The translations under genes and the position numbers were made by a program. From Candidatus Rokuibacteriota bacterium (GTDB taxonomy: Bacteria > Methylomirabilota > Methylomirabilia > Rokubacteriales > CSP1-6): a stretch of 64,000 nt of DNA. The stretch is taken from positions 1 through 64,000 of the forward strand of contig QHSP01000021.1 of the NCBI GenBank assembly GCA_003220495.1, read 5' to 3'. Under the pieces are notes generated by a model, which saw only the letters and a list, made by a program, of their open reading frames with translations, did not search any database and was not told the DNA's origin. Positions 43,248 to 52,440 of the stretch are shown here, one piece after another; position 1 is the stretch's first letter, and every line of letters starts with the position of its first letter.

Positions 43248-44426
43248 ATGATCCGGATGCGTCGTGGGGCTGTCGGCGGAGTCCTTCTGGTCGCGGTGCT
43301 GCTCTCGAGCCTGGCGACGACGGCCGTCGGAGCGAAGCTGGCGGGCGAGAAAGTGCGGCTCGGCGTCATCATGCCGCAGGCCGGCATCTTCGTGGACTGG
43401 GGACAGCACGGGCTGATCGGCGCCGAAATCGCGCGCGAGGAGATCAACGCGGCCGGCGGGATCGGCGGGCTCCCGCTCGAGCTCGTCATGGCCGACGACC
43501 GCGGTGACCCGAAGGAATCCGTCACGCTCACGCGTCGTCTGGCGCAGACCGATCGCGTCCTGATGATCCACGGCTCGATCTCGAGCTCGAGCGCCGGCGT
43601 GATGTACCCGCTCTCGGCGAGCCTGAAGGTGCCGATCGTCTCGCCGACCGCCGCCGCGCCGGGGCTCACCGACAAATTCCGACCGTGGGCCTACACGATG
43701 AATCCCGGCGCCGCCCGCGCGCTCGGGACCGGGCTCGCTGCCCTTCGCAAGCACCATCCGGAGGTCAAGAAGGCGACGGTGCTCTACAACCAGGCCGACG
43801 CCATCTCGAAGGCCGAGGCGACCGTCGTGATGCCGCCGACGTTCCAGCAGGCGAACGTCGAGCTCCTCGACACGATCACCTTCCAGACGGGCGACCTCGA
43901 CTTCAGCGCGCAGGTGACGCGCGCGCTCGCCCGGCAGCCGGACATGCTCTTCCTCGGCTCGGGATCCCGCGAGGCTGCGCTGGTCGCCAAGGAGGCGCGC
44001 AAGCAGGGCTTCAAGGGCCCGATCCAGGGCGGCGTGGCCACCGCGACGCCCGATCTGGTCACGCTCGGCGGCGACTCCGTCGAGGGCTGGTACACCACGA
44101 CCTACGCCTGGAACGAGCGCCCGACCCCGCGCATGCAGACGTTCGTGAAGAAGTTCCTCGAGCGCTCCGGCGGCAAGCGTCCCAACTCGTCCGGGCCCGC
44201 GATGTACGACCAGCTGTTCATCGCCAAGACGTGCATCGAGACGGCCGGCGTGACGAACAAGTCCGACGATCTCGACAGCGATCGGGACAAGCTCGCGAAG
44301 TGCTGGGCCGGACTCAAGAGCTACGACGGCGCGATCGGCGCGATCACGATGAACGAGCTCGGCGTGAACGTCGGGCAGATCTGGGCGCTCACGGTCAAAA
44401 AGGGCGTCTTCACGCTCTCCGAGTAG
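43248..44426 (+). CDS. Branched-chain amino acid ABC substrate-binding protein (LivK-like)
   Basis: A 392-residue periplasmic binding protein of the Peripla_BP_6 family with a signal peptide (cut after VGA, near residue 29). Typical segments are VRLGVIMPQAGIFVDWG, HGLIGAEIAREEINAAGGIG and the late GPAMYDQLFIAKTCIE. It probably feeds the Liv permease encoded on the other strand 2-7 kb away, or another permease. GAGAGGAG precedes the ATG. The ligand may be an amino acid or an aromatic acid, since this family also binds benzoates. Confidence 0.92.
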   Translation: MIRMRRGAVGGVLLVAVLLSSLATTAVGAKLAGEKVRLGVIMPQAGIFVDWGQHGLIGAEIAREEINAAGGIGGLPLELVMADDRGDPKESVTLTRRLAQTDRVLMIHGSISSSSAGVMYPLSASLKVPIVSPTAAAPGLTDKFRPWAYTMNPGAARALGTGLAALRKHHPEVKKATVLYNQADAISKAEATVVMPPTFQQANVELLDTITFQTGDLDFSAQVTRALARQPDMLFLGSGSREAALVAKEARKQGFKGPIQGGVATATPDLVTLGGDSVEGWYTTTYAWNERPTPRMQTFVKKFLERSGGKRPNSSGPAMYDQLFIAKTCIETAGVTNKSDDLDSDRDKLAKCWAGLKSYDGAIGAITMNELGVNVGQIWALTVKKGVFTLSE

Positions 44427-44432
44427 CGACGC

Positions 44433-45473
44433 GTGACGGTCTCGACGCTGCCGATCCTTCCCACGTCCGTCGTCGGCAGCTATGCGATCCCGGCCTGGCT
44501 CTGGGCCGCGTGGGAGAAAATCGAGGCCGGCGGCTTCGGCGCGATGGACGTCGCGGAGACCGAGAACGACGCGGTCGCCATCGCCGTGCGCGATCAGGAG
44601 CACGCCGGCCTCGACCTGATCTCCGACGGCGAGATGCGACGCCAGGGCTTCATCGTCTCGATCTTCAAGTACTTCCACGGGCTCCGGCCGATCGAGCCTC
44701 GCCGCAAGGTCGGCGTCCTCTCCTACGACGGCCACGTGTTCTACGAGCCGGTCGAGCGCCTGTCGGCGCCCGCCGGGCTCGGCACGCTCAAGGAGCTCGA
44801 CCATCTCCGGCAGGTGACCACGCGCCCGTTCAAGATCACCTTGCCGGGACCGCTCACCCTGGCGACGCAGATCACCAAGGGCGGACCCTACCGCGACCGT
44901 GCGGAGATCGCGGCCGACCTGGCGACGCTCATCAATCACGAGCTCAAGGCGCTCGCCGCCCGCGGGGCTCGCAACCTCCAGCTCGACGATGTGTACCAGA
45001 GCTTCATCATGGAGCCGAAGCGACTGGCCGAGCTCTACGACCGCTGCTTCGAAGGCGTCCTCGTCTCGCGGCGCTTCTGGCACATCTGCTTCGGGACGCT
45101 CGAAGGGTTCGGCTTCGGCGAGCGGACCTATCGGCCGCTGTTCCCGACGATCGCGAGCGCCTCGGCCGACCAGCTCGTCTTCGAGTTCGCCAATCGCGAG
45201 ATGGCCGAGAGCGAGCTCTGGCGCGAGTTCGACTGCCCCAAGGAGCTCGGCGCCGGCGTGCTCGATCTCAAGAACTTCTACGTCGAGAGCCCGGAGCTGG
45301 TGGCGCGGCGGATTCGCCGGATGCTCGAGAGCGTGCCGGCCGAGAAGCTGTGGATCAACCCGGACTGCGGCCTCGCGCGGCTGCCCCGCCATCTCGCCTT
45401 CGCCAAGCTGCAGGCCCTCGTCACCGGCACCAGAAAAGTCCGCGAGGAGCTGATCGGGCGTGCGGATACATGA
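44433..45473 (+). CDS. MetE-like (cobalamin-independent methyltransferase core) protein
   Basis: A 346-residue protein corresponding to the C-terminal catalytic half of MetE. Zinc ligands are visible as H217 and C219 (WHICFG), E251 (VFEF) and C312 (NPDCGL). The 61-residue gap between Glu and Cys equals that in E. coli MetE as I recall it. The N-terminal half of MetE, which helps bind folate, is absent. It may transfer a methyl group from a small donor or act in demethylation of an aromatic compound. Start GTG, six bases after the livK-like stop; it ends overlapping the ligase gene. Confidence 0.82.
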   Translation: MTVSTLPILPTSVVGSYAIPAWLWAAWEKIEAGGFGAMDVAETENDAVAIAVRDQEHAGLDLISDGEMRRQGFIVSIFKYFHGLRPIEPRRKVGVLSYDGHVFYEPVERLSAPAGLGTLKELDHLRQVTTRPFKITLPGPLTLATQITKGGPYRDRAEIAADLATLINHELKALAARGARNLQLDDVYQSFIMEPKRLAELYDRCFEGVLVSRRFWHICFGTLEGFGFGERTYRPLFPTIASASADQLVFEFANREMAESELWREFDCPKELGAGVLDLKNFYVESPELVARRIRRMLESVPAEKLWINPDCGLARLPRHLAFAKLQALVTGTRKVREELIGRADT

Positions 45474-46846
45474 AGCTCTACAAGCCCGAGGTCGAAGCCC
45501 AGAAGTTCTGGAACCCGTACACGCAGACGATGCCGAGGCCCGAGCTCGATCGGCTGCATCTCCGGAAGCTCCAGACCGTGATCGAGTACGCGTACGCGCG
45601 CAGCCCGATGTACCGCAAGCTCCTCGACCGCCACAAGGTCAAGCCCGAGCAGATCCGCACGATGGACGATTTCGTCAAGCGCCTGCCGTTCATCGACAAG
45701 AAGGAGATCCTCGACGCCCAGGCCGTCAGCCCGCCGTTCGGCGACGCGCTCGCCATCCCTGAAGACTTCTTCCAGCAGCGCTTCGCCACCTCCGGCTCGA
45801 CCGGCGCCCCGCTGCACATCCCGCTCACGTACCATTCGGCCGAGCTGTGGGGCGAGTCGTGGGTTTACGTCTACTGGGCCGCCGGGCTCCGCGCGCGCCA
45901 CACCTTCTACTTCCCGTACAACTGGGGGATCTTCGCCGCGTTCTGGTCGGCCTACATGGGCGTGCGCCGTCTGGGCGCTACCGTGGTCTCGGGCGGCGGG
46001 CTCGACAGCAAGGCGCGGCTGCGCCAGATCGAGCAGTACCGCCCGGACGTCATGCTGGCGACGCCGACCTACGCGCTCTATCTCGGCGAGACGGCGCGCG
46101 AGGTGGGGATGGATCTCGCCAAGACCTCGATCTCGCACGTGATCGTGGCGGGCGAGCCGGGCGGCAGCATTCCCGCGACGCGCCACGCGATCGAGGAGCT
46201 CTGGGGCGCCAGATGCTACGAGCTCTACGGCATCGCGGAGCTCGGCCCGACGAACCCGGGCTGCCCGCTCCGGGAGGGTGTGCACCTGTGCGAGGACTGG
46301 TATCACGCCCTCGTGGTCGACGAGTCCGGCGATCCCGTGCCGTACGGCGAGGTCGGCGAGCACATCGTCACGAGCTACATCCAGGACGGCCAGCCGCTGA
46401 TCAAATACCGGACGCACGACCTGGTTCGGTGGACGGATCGCCCGTGCGGCTGCGGCACGACGTGGCTCTACTATCCGGGCGGCGTGCTCGGCCGAACCGA
46501 CCACATGATCATCGTCAAGGGCGTCAACGTCTACCCGTCCGCGGTGGAAGCGCTGCTGCACCGGATCGCCGGCTTGTCCGAGCACTACGAAGTCCACGTC
46601 GACCGTGACGCGACCAACGACTTCGTGACCGTCAAGGCCGAGGCGCGGCCCGAGATCGACGCCGCGCGCTACGCGGGGCTCAGACAAGACGCGGAAGGCG
46701 TCTTCAAGTCGGTCATCGGCGTCTCGATCGCCGTCAGCGTGCAGGCTCCGGGCAGCCTGCCGCGCTACGAGCTGAAAGCCAAGCGCTTCTTCGACCACCG
46801 GCCGGCGGCGCACCGCTGGCAGCTCGCCGGCAGAGGTGACGCGTGA
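45470..46846 (+). CDS. Phenylacetate-CoA ligase-like AMP-forming enzyme
   Basis: A 458-residue member of the PaaK-like branch of adenylate-forming enzymes: phosphate loop TSGSTGAPLHIP (108-119), YELYGIAELGPTNPGC, KYRTHDLVRW and the C-terminal KGVNVYPSAVEALL. It also keeps CGCGTTWLYY, a Cys pair common in PaaK. It would activate an aromatic or other acid to its CoA thioester. Coupled to the MetE-like gene by a four-base overlap and to a small helical protein by another, it sits in an operon that also contains binding proteins and a peptidase. Confidence 0.9.
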   Translation: MKLYKPEVEAQKFWNPYTQTMPRPELDRLHLRKLQTVIEYAYARSPMYRKLLDRHKVKPEQIRTMDDFVKRLPFIDKKEILDAQAVSPPFGDALAIPEDFFQQRFATSGSTGAPLHIPLTYHSAELWGESWVYVYWAAGLRARHTFYFPYNWGIFAAFWSAYMGVRRLGATVVSGGGLDSKARLRQIEQYRPDVMLATPTYALYLGETAREVGMDLAKTSISHVIVAGEPGGSIPATRHAIEELWGARCYELYGIAELGPTNPGCPLREGVHLCEDWYHALVVDESGDPVPYGEVGEHIVTSYIQDGQPLIKYRTHDLVRWTDRPCGCGTTWLYYPGGVLGRTDHMIIVKGVNVYPSAVEALLHRIAGLSEHYEVHVDRDATNDFVTVKAEARPEIDAARYAGLRQDAEGVFKSVIGVSIAVSVQAPGSLPRYELKAKRFFDHRPAAHRWQLAGRGDA

Positions 46847-47025
46847 CGCGGGAAGAAACGCTCGAGCGGCTCCGCGACCTGCAGGTCCGCGTGCGGGAGC
46901 TCCGGCAGGCGAGCGACAACCCGGCGATCGAGCGCACGATGCAGCTCCTCGACCTCTACTGCCACATGGCCCGCTGGGAGCTCGGCGACGTCCGGGCGAT
47001 GAACCCGGAGGCGGAGTCGCGATGA
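46843..47025 (+). CDS. Small helical protein between ligase and peptidase genes
   Basis: A 60-residue, highly charged protein that should fold as two amphipathic helices (TLERLRDLQVRVRELRQAS, then ERTMQLLDLYCHMARWELGD) with a Cys and several Trp/Arg. Its GTG overlaps the ligase stop by four bases and its stop overlaps the peptidase ATG by four, so it is translated as part of the chain and is unlikely to be chance. It could be a subunit or stabiliser of either neighbour. No family is recognised. Confidence 0.62.
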   Translation: MTREETLERLRDLQVRVRELRQASDNPAIERTMQLLDLYCHMARWELGDVRAMNPEAESR

Positions 47026-48350
47026 TCGACTGGGTGGCTCTCGGCGACGAGACGGTCGACCTGCTGCGCCGCTATCTGATGATCGACACCACGAACCCGC
47101 CGGGCAACGAGATCGCCGGTGTCCGGTTCCTGGCGGAAGTCCTGGCCCGCGACGGGATCGAGAGCGAGACGATCGAGGCCGCACCCGGCCGGGCCAGTCT
47201 TCGCGCGAAGCTCGCGGGCGACGGCTCGCTCGGCGGCATCGTCCTGCACCATCACATCGACGTCGTGTACGCGGACCGCCGCTACTGGACGGTGGATCCG
47301 TTCGGCGGCGCGATCGCCGACGGCTATCTCTACGGCCGCGGCGCGATCGACATGAAATCGACGGGCATCCTGCACCTCGCCGCGCTGCTGGCGCTCAAGC
47401 GCGCCCGCGTGCCGCTCAAGCGCGACCTGGTGTTCCTGGCCACCGCCGACGAGGAAGCCGGCAGCGAGTACGGCGCCCAGTTCATCGCCGACCGACGGCG
47501 CGACTGGCTCGCCGGGGCCGAGTACGCCATCTCGGAGCTCGCGGTGATCCAGACGCATTCGAGCCTCAAGGCTCCGCTGGGCGCCATCGTGATCTCGGAG
47601 AAGACCGGGCTCGCGCTCGTGCTCACGGCCCGCGGCGAGCCCGGACACGGCTCGATGCCATGGCCCGACACCGCGCCGAACCGACTGGTGCGCGCGCTCA
47701 ACCGGCTGCTCGAGGCCGAGCGGCCGCCCCGCGTCCTGCCGGAAGTGCAGGAGTTCTTCACGCGGGTGGCGGGGCTGATGTGGGGCGAGAGCGGCGCCGG
47801 GTACGACGACCTCGATCGGAGCCTGCGCGATCCGGAGTTCCGCGCGCGCTTTCTGTCGAACCGCCAATACGCGGCGATGGTCCGGACGACGTTCGCGGTG
47901 ACGATGCTGCGCGGCAGCGAGAAGAGCAACGTCATCCCGCCCGAGGCCACCGCCCAGCTGGACTGCCGCATGCTGGCGGGGGACGATCCCGAGGAGATCG
48001 CCGCCTGGGTCCGCGGCGTGATCGCCGACGAGCACGTCCAGGTCTCGATCGCCCGGGAGCCGAAGATCCCGAACCTCTCGCCGCCGGACACCGAGCTCTA
48101 CAAGGCCATGGCCGACGCGCTGCGCCGGCGGGCGCCCGGGGTCGTGGTGGCGCCGATGATCCTGGTCGCCTTCACCGACAACTGGGTGTTCCGTCGGTGC
48201 GGGCTCCACGGCTACGGTTTCAGCCCGTTCATCGTCGACGAAGCCGAGGTTCAGCGGATCCACGGTAATGACGAGCGCATCTCGCTCGAGAACCTGCGCG
48301 AGAGCGCGCGGGTCTACACGGAGATGCTGATGAAGGTCGCGGGCGCGTAG
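47022..48350 (+). CDS. M20/M28-type metallopeptidase or deacylase
   Basis: A 442-residue M20-family enzyme with the metal and catalytic residues in place: HHHID (H78, D80), GRGAIDMKS (D110), TADEEAG (E144 and E145) and a C-terminal HGND. This family hydrolyses peptides, N-acyl amino acids or carbamates with two zinc ions. It follows the small helical protein and precedes a polysaccharide deacetylase, so the operon probably takes up and breaks down an amide- or acyl-linked compound. Confidence 0.93.
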   Translation: MIDWVALGDETVDLLRRYLMIDTTNPPGNEIAGVRFLAEVLARDGIESETIEAAPGRASLRAKLAGDGSLGGIVLHHHIDVVYADRRYWTVDPFGGAIADGYLYGRGAIDMKSTGILHLAALLALKRARVPLKRDLVFLATADEEAGSEYGAQFIADRRRDWLAGAEYAISELAVIQTHSSLKAPLGAIVISEKTGLALVLTARGEPGHGSMPWPDTAPNRLVRALNRLLEAERPPRVLPEVQEFFTRVAGLMWGESGAGYDDLDRSLRDPEFRARFLSNRQYAAMVRTTFAVTMLRGSEKSNVIPPEATAQLDCRMLAGDDPEEIAAWVRGVIADEHVQVSIAREPKIPNLSPPDTELYKAMADALRRRAPGVVVAPMILVAFTDNWVFRRCGLHGYGFSPFIVDEAEVQRIHGNDERISLENLRESARVYTEMLMKVAGA

Positions 48351-48385
48351 CCCGCCGGCCGAGTCGTGACCATACTGGAGGCGCC

Positions 48386-49207
48386 ATGAGCGAATCGATC
48401 AGGTGGAAGAACGGGGCGCGGTGCGCGGTCGCGCTCTCGTTCGACGTGGACGGCGAGAGCCCGTGGATTCATCGCGATCCCGCGCTGGCCGAGCGCCCCC
48501 TGCACATGGGCATGGGCGCCTACGGGCCGAAGACCGGCATGCCGCGCATCATGCGCGTGCTCGATCGCTACGACGTGAAGGTGTGCTTCTTCATTCCGGG
48601 CTGGATCGTCGAGCGCTATCCGGACATGGCGCGCGAAGCGCTGCGCCGCGGCCACGAGATCGGCCACCACGGCTATCTCCACGAGAAGCCCTTCTTCCTC
48701 TCGGGCCGCGAGGAGGAGGAAGCCCTGCTCGTGAAGAGCCTCGACATCTTCCAGAGCGTGCTCGGCGTGCGGCCGCGCGGCTCGCGGTCGCCGTCGTGCG
48801 ATCCGAGCAAGCACACGATGGAGCTTCTGCGAAAGCACGGCTTCGTCTACCACAGCAACGTGATGGACACCGACCTCCCGTACTGCCACAAGACGCCGTA
48901 CGGCGAGCTGGTCGAGCTGCCGACCTCGTGGGTCAATAACGACTGGGTGTACTTCGGGTTCAGCGCGGTGCCGCCGGTCGGCAACGGAATCTGGAGCCAG
49001 GAGGACGTCTTCGAGATCTGGAAGGAGGAGTTCGAGGGGGCGTACGAGGAGGGCGGATTCTTCAACCTGATGGGCCATCCTCAGGTGATCGGCCGCCCGT
49101 CGCGCATGCGGATGGTCGAACGGCTCATCCAGCACATCCTTGCCAAGAAGGACGTCTGGATTGCGCCGCCCATCGAGGTCGCCGAGCACTACCTGAGCCA
49201 GCGCTAG
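48386..49207 (+). CDS. Polysaccharide deacetylase (NodB homology) family protein
   Basis: A 273-residue NodB-fold protein. The first catalytic motif is LSFDVDGES (D20, D22), the second is GHEIGHHGYLHE (H94 and H98 for the metal), and RGSRSPS follows as motif 3. It lacks a signal peptide, so it is more likely a cytosolic amidohydrolase of the allantoinase-like branch than a cell-wall enzyme. GGAGG four bases upstream sets the start. Confidence 0.9.
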   Translation: MSESIRWKNGARCAVALSFDVDGESPWIHRDPALAERPLHMGMGAYGPKTGMPRIMRVLDRYDVKVCFFIPGWIVERYPDMAREALRRGHEIGHHGYLHEKPFFLSGREEEEALLVKSLDIFQSVLGVRPRGSRSPSCDPSKHTMELLRKHGFVYHSNVMDTDLPYCHKTPYGELVELPTSWVNNDWVYFGFSAVPPVGNGIWSQEDVFEIWKEEFEGAYEEGGFFNLMGHPQVIGRPSRMRMVERLIQHILAKKDVWIAPPIEVAEHYLSQR

Positions 49208-49680
49208 TGGCGGACGCGGGTCCCGCATTCCGGGAGCCGAGCCCGCTCGAGCGCGTCTTCAACCGCGCCTTCGGCGCCCTCGTCGGGCTGGGGCTCGCGC
49301 CGCGGGACTACTATCTCTTGCAGGTGAGGGGCCGGAAGTCGGGTCGCGTCTACGCGACGCCGGTCAGCCTCGTCACGCTTCACGGCGTGCGGTTCCTCGT
49401 CGCCCCCCGCGGGCGCACCCAGTGGGTGCGCAACGCGGAGGCCTCGAACGAAGTCGTCCTCAAGCGCGGATCGAGTCGCCGGCGATTCCGGGTGCGATCC
49501 CTTGCCGACGCCGACAAGCCGCCGGTGCTGCTCGCCTACCTCGAACGATACCGATCGGTCGTCCAGCGATACTTCCCGGTGTCCGCGGGCTCGCCCGCTC
49601 GCGCCTTTGCCGAGATCGCCGCGCGCTATCCGGTGTTCGAGCTCCTGCCGACCGACGACGCTGCTGCGACTCCAACGTGA
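49207..49680 (+). CDS. Ddn-like (deazaflavin or FMN split-barrel) oxidoreductase
   Basis: A 157-residue protein of the nitroreductase/DUF385 split-barrel family: LQVRGRKSGRVYATPVSLV and LVAPRGRTQWVRNAEASNEV match the family. Mycobacterial members use cofactor F420; whether this organism makes F420 is not visible here. The GTG shares one base with the preceding stop, showing tight coupling with the deacetylase. Confidence 0.82.
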   Translation: MADAGPAFREPSPLERVFNRAFGALVGLGLAPRDYYLLQVRGRKSGRVYATPVSLVTLHGVRFLVAPRGRTQWVRNAEASNEVVLKRGSSRRRFRVRSLADADKPPVLLAYLERYRSVVQRYFPVSAGSPARAFAEIAARYPVFELLPTDDAAATPT

Positions 49681-49689
49681 AGCGCTAGC

Positions 49690-50199
49690 ATGCCCGCCCT
49701 GTCGATCCGACGCGGCACGCGACGCGACGTGCCGGTGATCATCCGGCTGATCCACGGGCTCGCCGAGTACGAGCGGCTGGCCCACGAGGCCGTGGCCACC
49801 GCGAGCCAGATCCGGCGCCACGGCTTCGGGCGGCGGCGCTACTTCGAGACGCTCATCTGCCGGCGGGGCCGCGACCCCATCGGGTTCGCGCTCTACTTCT
49901 TCACGTACTCGACCTTCCTCGGGCGCCCGACCCTCTACCTGGAGGACCTGTTCGTGCTCCCCGAAGAGCGCGGGCGGGGCGCGGGCCGCGCGCTCCTCGG
50001 CGAGCTGGCGCGGATTGCGACGCGGCGCGGCTGCGGGCGGATGGAGTGGGCGGTCCTCGACTGGAACACGCCGTCGATCAGGTTCTACCAGAAGCTCGGC
50101 GCGAAGCTCCGCCGACAGTGGATCCTAACGCGGCTGACCGGCGCGCCGCTCAGCCGGCTTGCGCGTGGGTCCCGGCTTCGTCACGGTGGCCCACCATGA
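49690..50199 (+). CDS. GNAT family N-acetyltransferase
   Basis: A 169-residue acetyltransferase with the GNAT acetyl-CoA site LYLEDLFVLPEERGRGAGRA and the later LDWNTPSIRFYQKLGAK, both diagnostic. It resembles diamine/spermidine-type N-acetyltransferases. It is the last gene of the plus-strand run and the substrate is unknown. Confidence 0.92.
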   Translation: MPALSIRRGTRRDVPVIIRLIHGLAEYERLAHEAVATASQIRRHGFGRRRYFETLICRRGRDPIGFALYFFTYSTFLGRPTLYLEDLFVLPEERGRGAGRALLGELARIATRRGCGRMEWAVLDWNTPSIRFYQKLGAKLRRQWILTRLTGAPLSRLARGSRLRHGGPP

Positions 50200-50417
50200 T
50201 TCGTTTGGTCGTGATCAGGTTGGTGCGCTAAGTTTTTGGGCGTACAAGCGGCACCGTGTAGATGGCGTATGAGGCGGCTTTCCCGTTTGGCACGCACAAC
50301 CGTCGCGCGTGCCGCCTGTCCATTCGAAGAAAGAATATCCGACGTGCGAGAAGATGGAAATAACCAAGGTCGACAAGGCGCAGGAGGCTCGCAAGCACCG
50401 GCAGGGCGCTGGTGCTT
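50200..50417. other. Intergenic stretch without recognisable genes
   Basis: About 218 bases between the convergent GNAT and OYE genes. It holds only short, protein-unlike frames. No terminator stem with a U-run, tRNA or repeat was found. Base composition is more even than in the neighbours, which may reflect a lack of coding constraint. Confidence 0.5.
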
Positions 50418-51971
50418 TCAGATACGGCTAGGGACTGAGCCGCGCCCTTCACTCTCCGGCGCGCCGGCGGGCGGCGACCACGGCGGCGCGCTGAGACGTC
50501 GCTTTCCGTCGGCCGCGAGCCTGACCGCCGGATCGGCGGGCTCGAGCTGCCGATCCCAGAGCTTGCAGGTGACCTGCTTGTGGCGCTGGTCGAGGCCCTC
50601 GCAGTAGTTCGTGAACTCGCAGCGGCGCACCTCACCACCGTAGCCGAGCCGGATCTTCCTGAACCAGTCGGGGTCGGCGAGGGTCTGGCGGGCGGCGGCC
50701 ACGCAGTCCGCGTCGCCCCGCTCCAGAATCTGCTCGGCCTGCTCGAAGCTGGTGATGCCGCCGCTGGTGACGACCGGCGTCGAGCGCCCGGCCTCGTGGA
50801 TCGCGCGGCGGATCGCCGCCGCGAGCGGCACGTTGCGGCCGAACGGGCCGCGCGCGTCCGAGAGGACCGTCGGCATGCACTCGTAGCCCGACGCGCCGGT
50901 ATAGGGATAGACGGCCTCGCCGACTTTCGGCTGCTTGGCGTCCTCGAACCGCCCACCCTTGGAGACCGAGAGATAGTCGGCGCCGGCCTCGGCGAAGCGC
51001 ACCCCGAACCAGATCGCGTCGTCGAGGTCGCTGCCTCCCGCGACGACGTCGTCGCCCAGGTACCGGATGCCGACGACGTAGTCGTCGCCGACTCGCGCCC
51101 GCACGGCCGCGAGCACCTCGAGCGGGAGGCGGCCCCGGTTCTCTCGCGCGCCGCCATAGCCATCCGGCCTCGTGTTCAGGCGCGAGAGGAACGACGCCAT
51201 CGTGTAGGCGTGGGCGTAGTGCAGCTCGACGCCGTCGAAGCCCGCGTCGCGGGCGCGCCGCGCCGCCTCGGCGAAGAGCGGGGGCAGCACGCGCGGGAGC
51301 TCCCGGATGTGGGACAGGTGCGTGTCCCAGACACGCTCGCGATAGCCGTAGTCGAGGGCTTCGAGCTCGCGGTCGGTCAACACCGTCTCGAGGGTCGCGC
51401 GATCGGCGGCGAGCAGGTAGTCGCGCACGTCGTCCTCCTCGGCCTCGCGCCACCGCGGATCGTCGAGCCAGAGCGCGATCTGGCCGCGCAGCGAGTCGGT
51501 GATCTCGAGGTAGCGACCGAAGAAGCGTCCGGGCTCGGGCCGGCGCCGGACCGCAAGGAAGTCGAGGATCTGGATGAAGAGCCGCGTCCGGCCGTGGCTC
51601 CGCTCGCGGACCGTGTCGACGAGCGTGCGGAGCCCCGGGATGAACCGGTCGTCGCCGATGCGGAGCAGGGGACCGCTCGCGATGTCGCGGATGCCGGTCG
51701 CCTCGACGACGAGGACACCGGGCTGCCCCTCGGCGAACCGGGCGTACCACTCGAGGACCTCCGGCGTGACGAACCCGTCGGCGGTGGCGCGCCAGGGCAC
51801 CATCGCCGGCACCCACGTGCGCTCGGCGACGGCCAGCGCCCGCCCGATCTGGATGGGAGAGAACCAACGGGAGCGCGCGGCTTCCTCGCGGGTGGGCCAG
51901 CGCGCCGTTGGGAGCGAGTGACGAACGCGAGACGCCTGGTGTTCCAGTTTGTTTAAGCCTCGATTATCCAA
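50418..51971 (-). CDS. Old Yellow Enzyme-type NADH:flavin oxidoreductase, N-terminus uncertain
   Basis: A long OYE-family TIM barrel: RWFSPIQIGRAL, FDGVELHYAHAYTMASFLSR with the catalytic His context, and VTSGGITSFEQAEQILERG. At the C-terminus C-x5-C-x11-C (CEFTNYC and onward) replaces the four-cysteine cluster site of dienoyl-CoA reductases and is probably not a [4Fe-4S] site. The frame opens at a TTG at 51971, eight bases after the MarR stop, but its first 40 codons are AT-rich and the usual OYE start comes later, so the true start is unclear. It is downstream of MarR and RidA in one operon. Confidence 0.82.
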   Translation of the reverse strand: MDNRGLNKLEHQASRVRHSLPTARWPTREEAARSRWFSPIQIGRALAVAERTWVPAMVPWRATADGFVTPEVLEWYARFAEGQPGVLVVEATGIRDIASGPLLRIGDDRFIPGLRTLVDTVRERSHGRTRLFIQILDFLAVRRRPEPGRFFGRYLEITDSLRGQIALWLDDPRWREAEEDDVRDYLLAADRATLETVLTDRELEALDYGYRERVWDTHLSHIRELPRVLPPLFAEAARRARDAGFDGVELHYAHAYTMASFLSRLNTRPDGYGGARENRGRLPLEVLAAVRARVGDDYVVGIRYLGDDVVAGGSDLDDAIWFGVRFAEAGADYLSVSKGGRFEDAKQPKVGEAVYPYTGASGYECMPTVLSDARGPFGRNVPLAAAIRRAIHEAGRSTPVVTSGGITSFEQAEQILERGDADCVAAARQTLADPDWFRKIRLGYGGEVRRCEFTNYCEGLDQRHKQVTCKLWDRQLEPADPAVRLAADGKRRLSAPPWSPPAGAPESEGRGSVPSRI

Positions 51972-51978
51972 ATATAGC

Positions 51979-52440
51979 CTATCTCGGCCGCGGGGTCGCG
52001 CGCGACGACGCGCTCGCGCGCAGGCGATCGAGGAGCCGGCGGAGCGCGCGGAGATCGCGGGCCGGCACGCCGGCCAGGAGCGCGGCGAGCGCGCGGTGGT
52101 GGCGGCCCTGGGCCCGGCGCACGAGCTGGCGGCCCTTCGGGGTCAAGGTGAGACGGAAGGCGCGGCGGTCGGCCGGGTGGACGGCCCGCCGGACGAGCCC
52201 CTCGGCGTGGAGCCGGTCCACGATGCCCGTGAGATTGCCGGCGGTCACGAGGAGCCGGCGCGAGAGCTCGACGAACGTGAGCCCGTCGCGCTCCCGGTCG
52301 AGCTGGCTCAGGACGTCGAACTGCGGAAAGGTGCAGTGCGCGGCGACGGCGCGGCGCAGCTCGCGCTCGATCAGCGCGTAGCCGTGGAGCAGCCGCAGCC
52401 AGGTGCTGACCGCCAGGTGGCGGTCGGCGCTCCGCCTCAC
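51979..52440 (-). CDS. MarR family regulator
   Basis: A 153-residue winged-helix protein: CTFPQFDVLSQLDRERDGLT, LLVTAGNLTGIVDRLHAEGLV as recognition region, and RRAVHPADRRAFRLTLTPKG as wing. The GTG overlaps the RidA stop by four bases. It probably controls this OYE-RidA-SDR operon, as regulators of this family often sit inside the unit they regulate and respond to phenolic or fatty-acid ligands. Confidence 0.9.
   Translation of the reverse strand: MRRSADRHLAVSTWLRLLHGYALIERELRRAVAAHCTFPQFDVLSQLDRERDGLTFVELSRRLLVTAGNLTGIVDRLHAEGLVRRAVHPADRRAFRLTLTPKGRQLVRRAQGRHHRALAALLAGVPARDLRALRRLLDRLRASASSRATPRPR

Noticed and set aside
43685-45469. N-terminal extension of the CoA ligase across the LivK and MetE-like genes
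   Set aside because: Both overlapped genes have clear motifs; the ligase has a coupled ATG at 45470.
50236-50607. Frame running across the intergenic region into the OYE gene
   Set aside because: Its composition is protein-unlike and it overlaps the end of a real gene.
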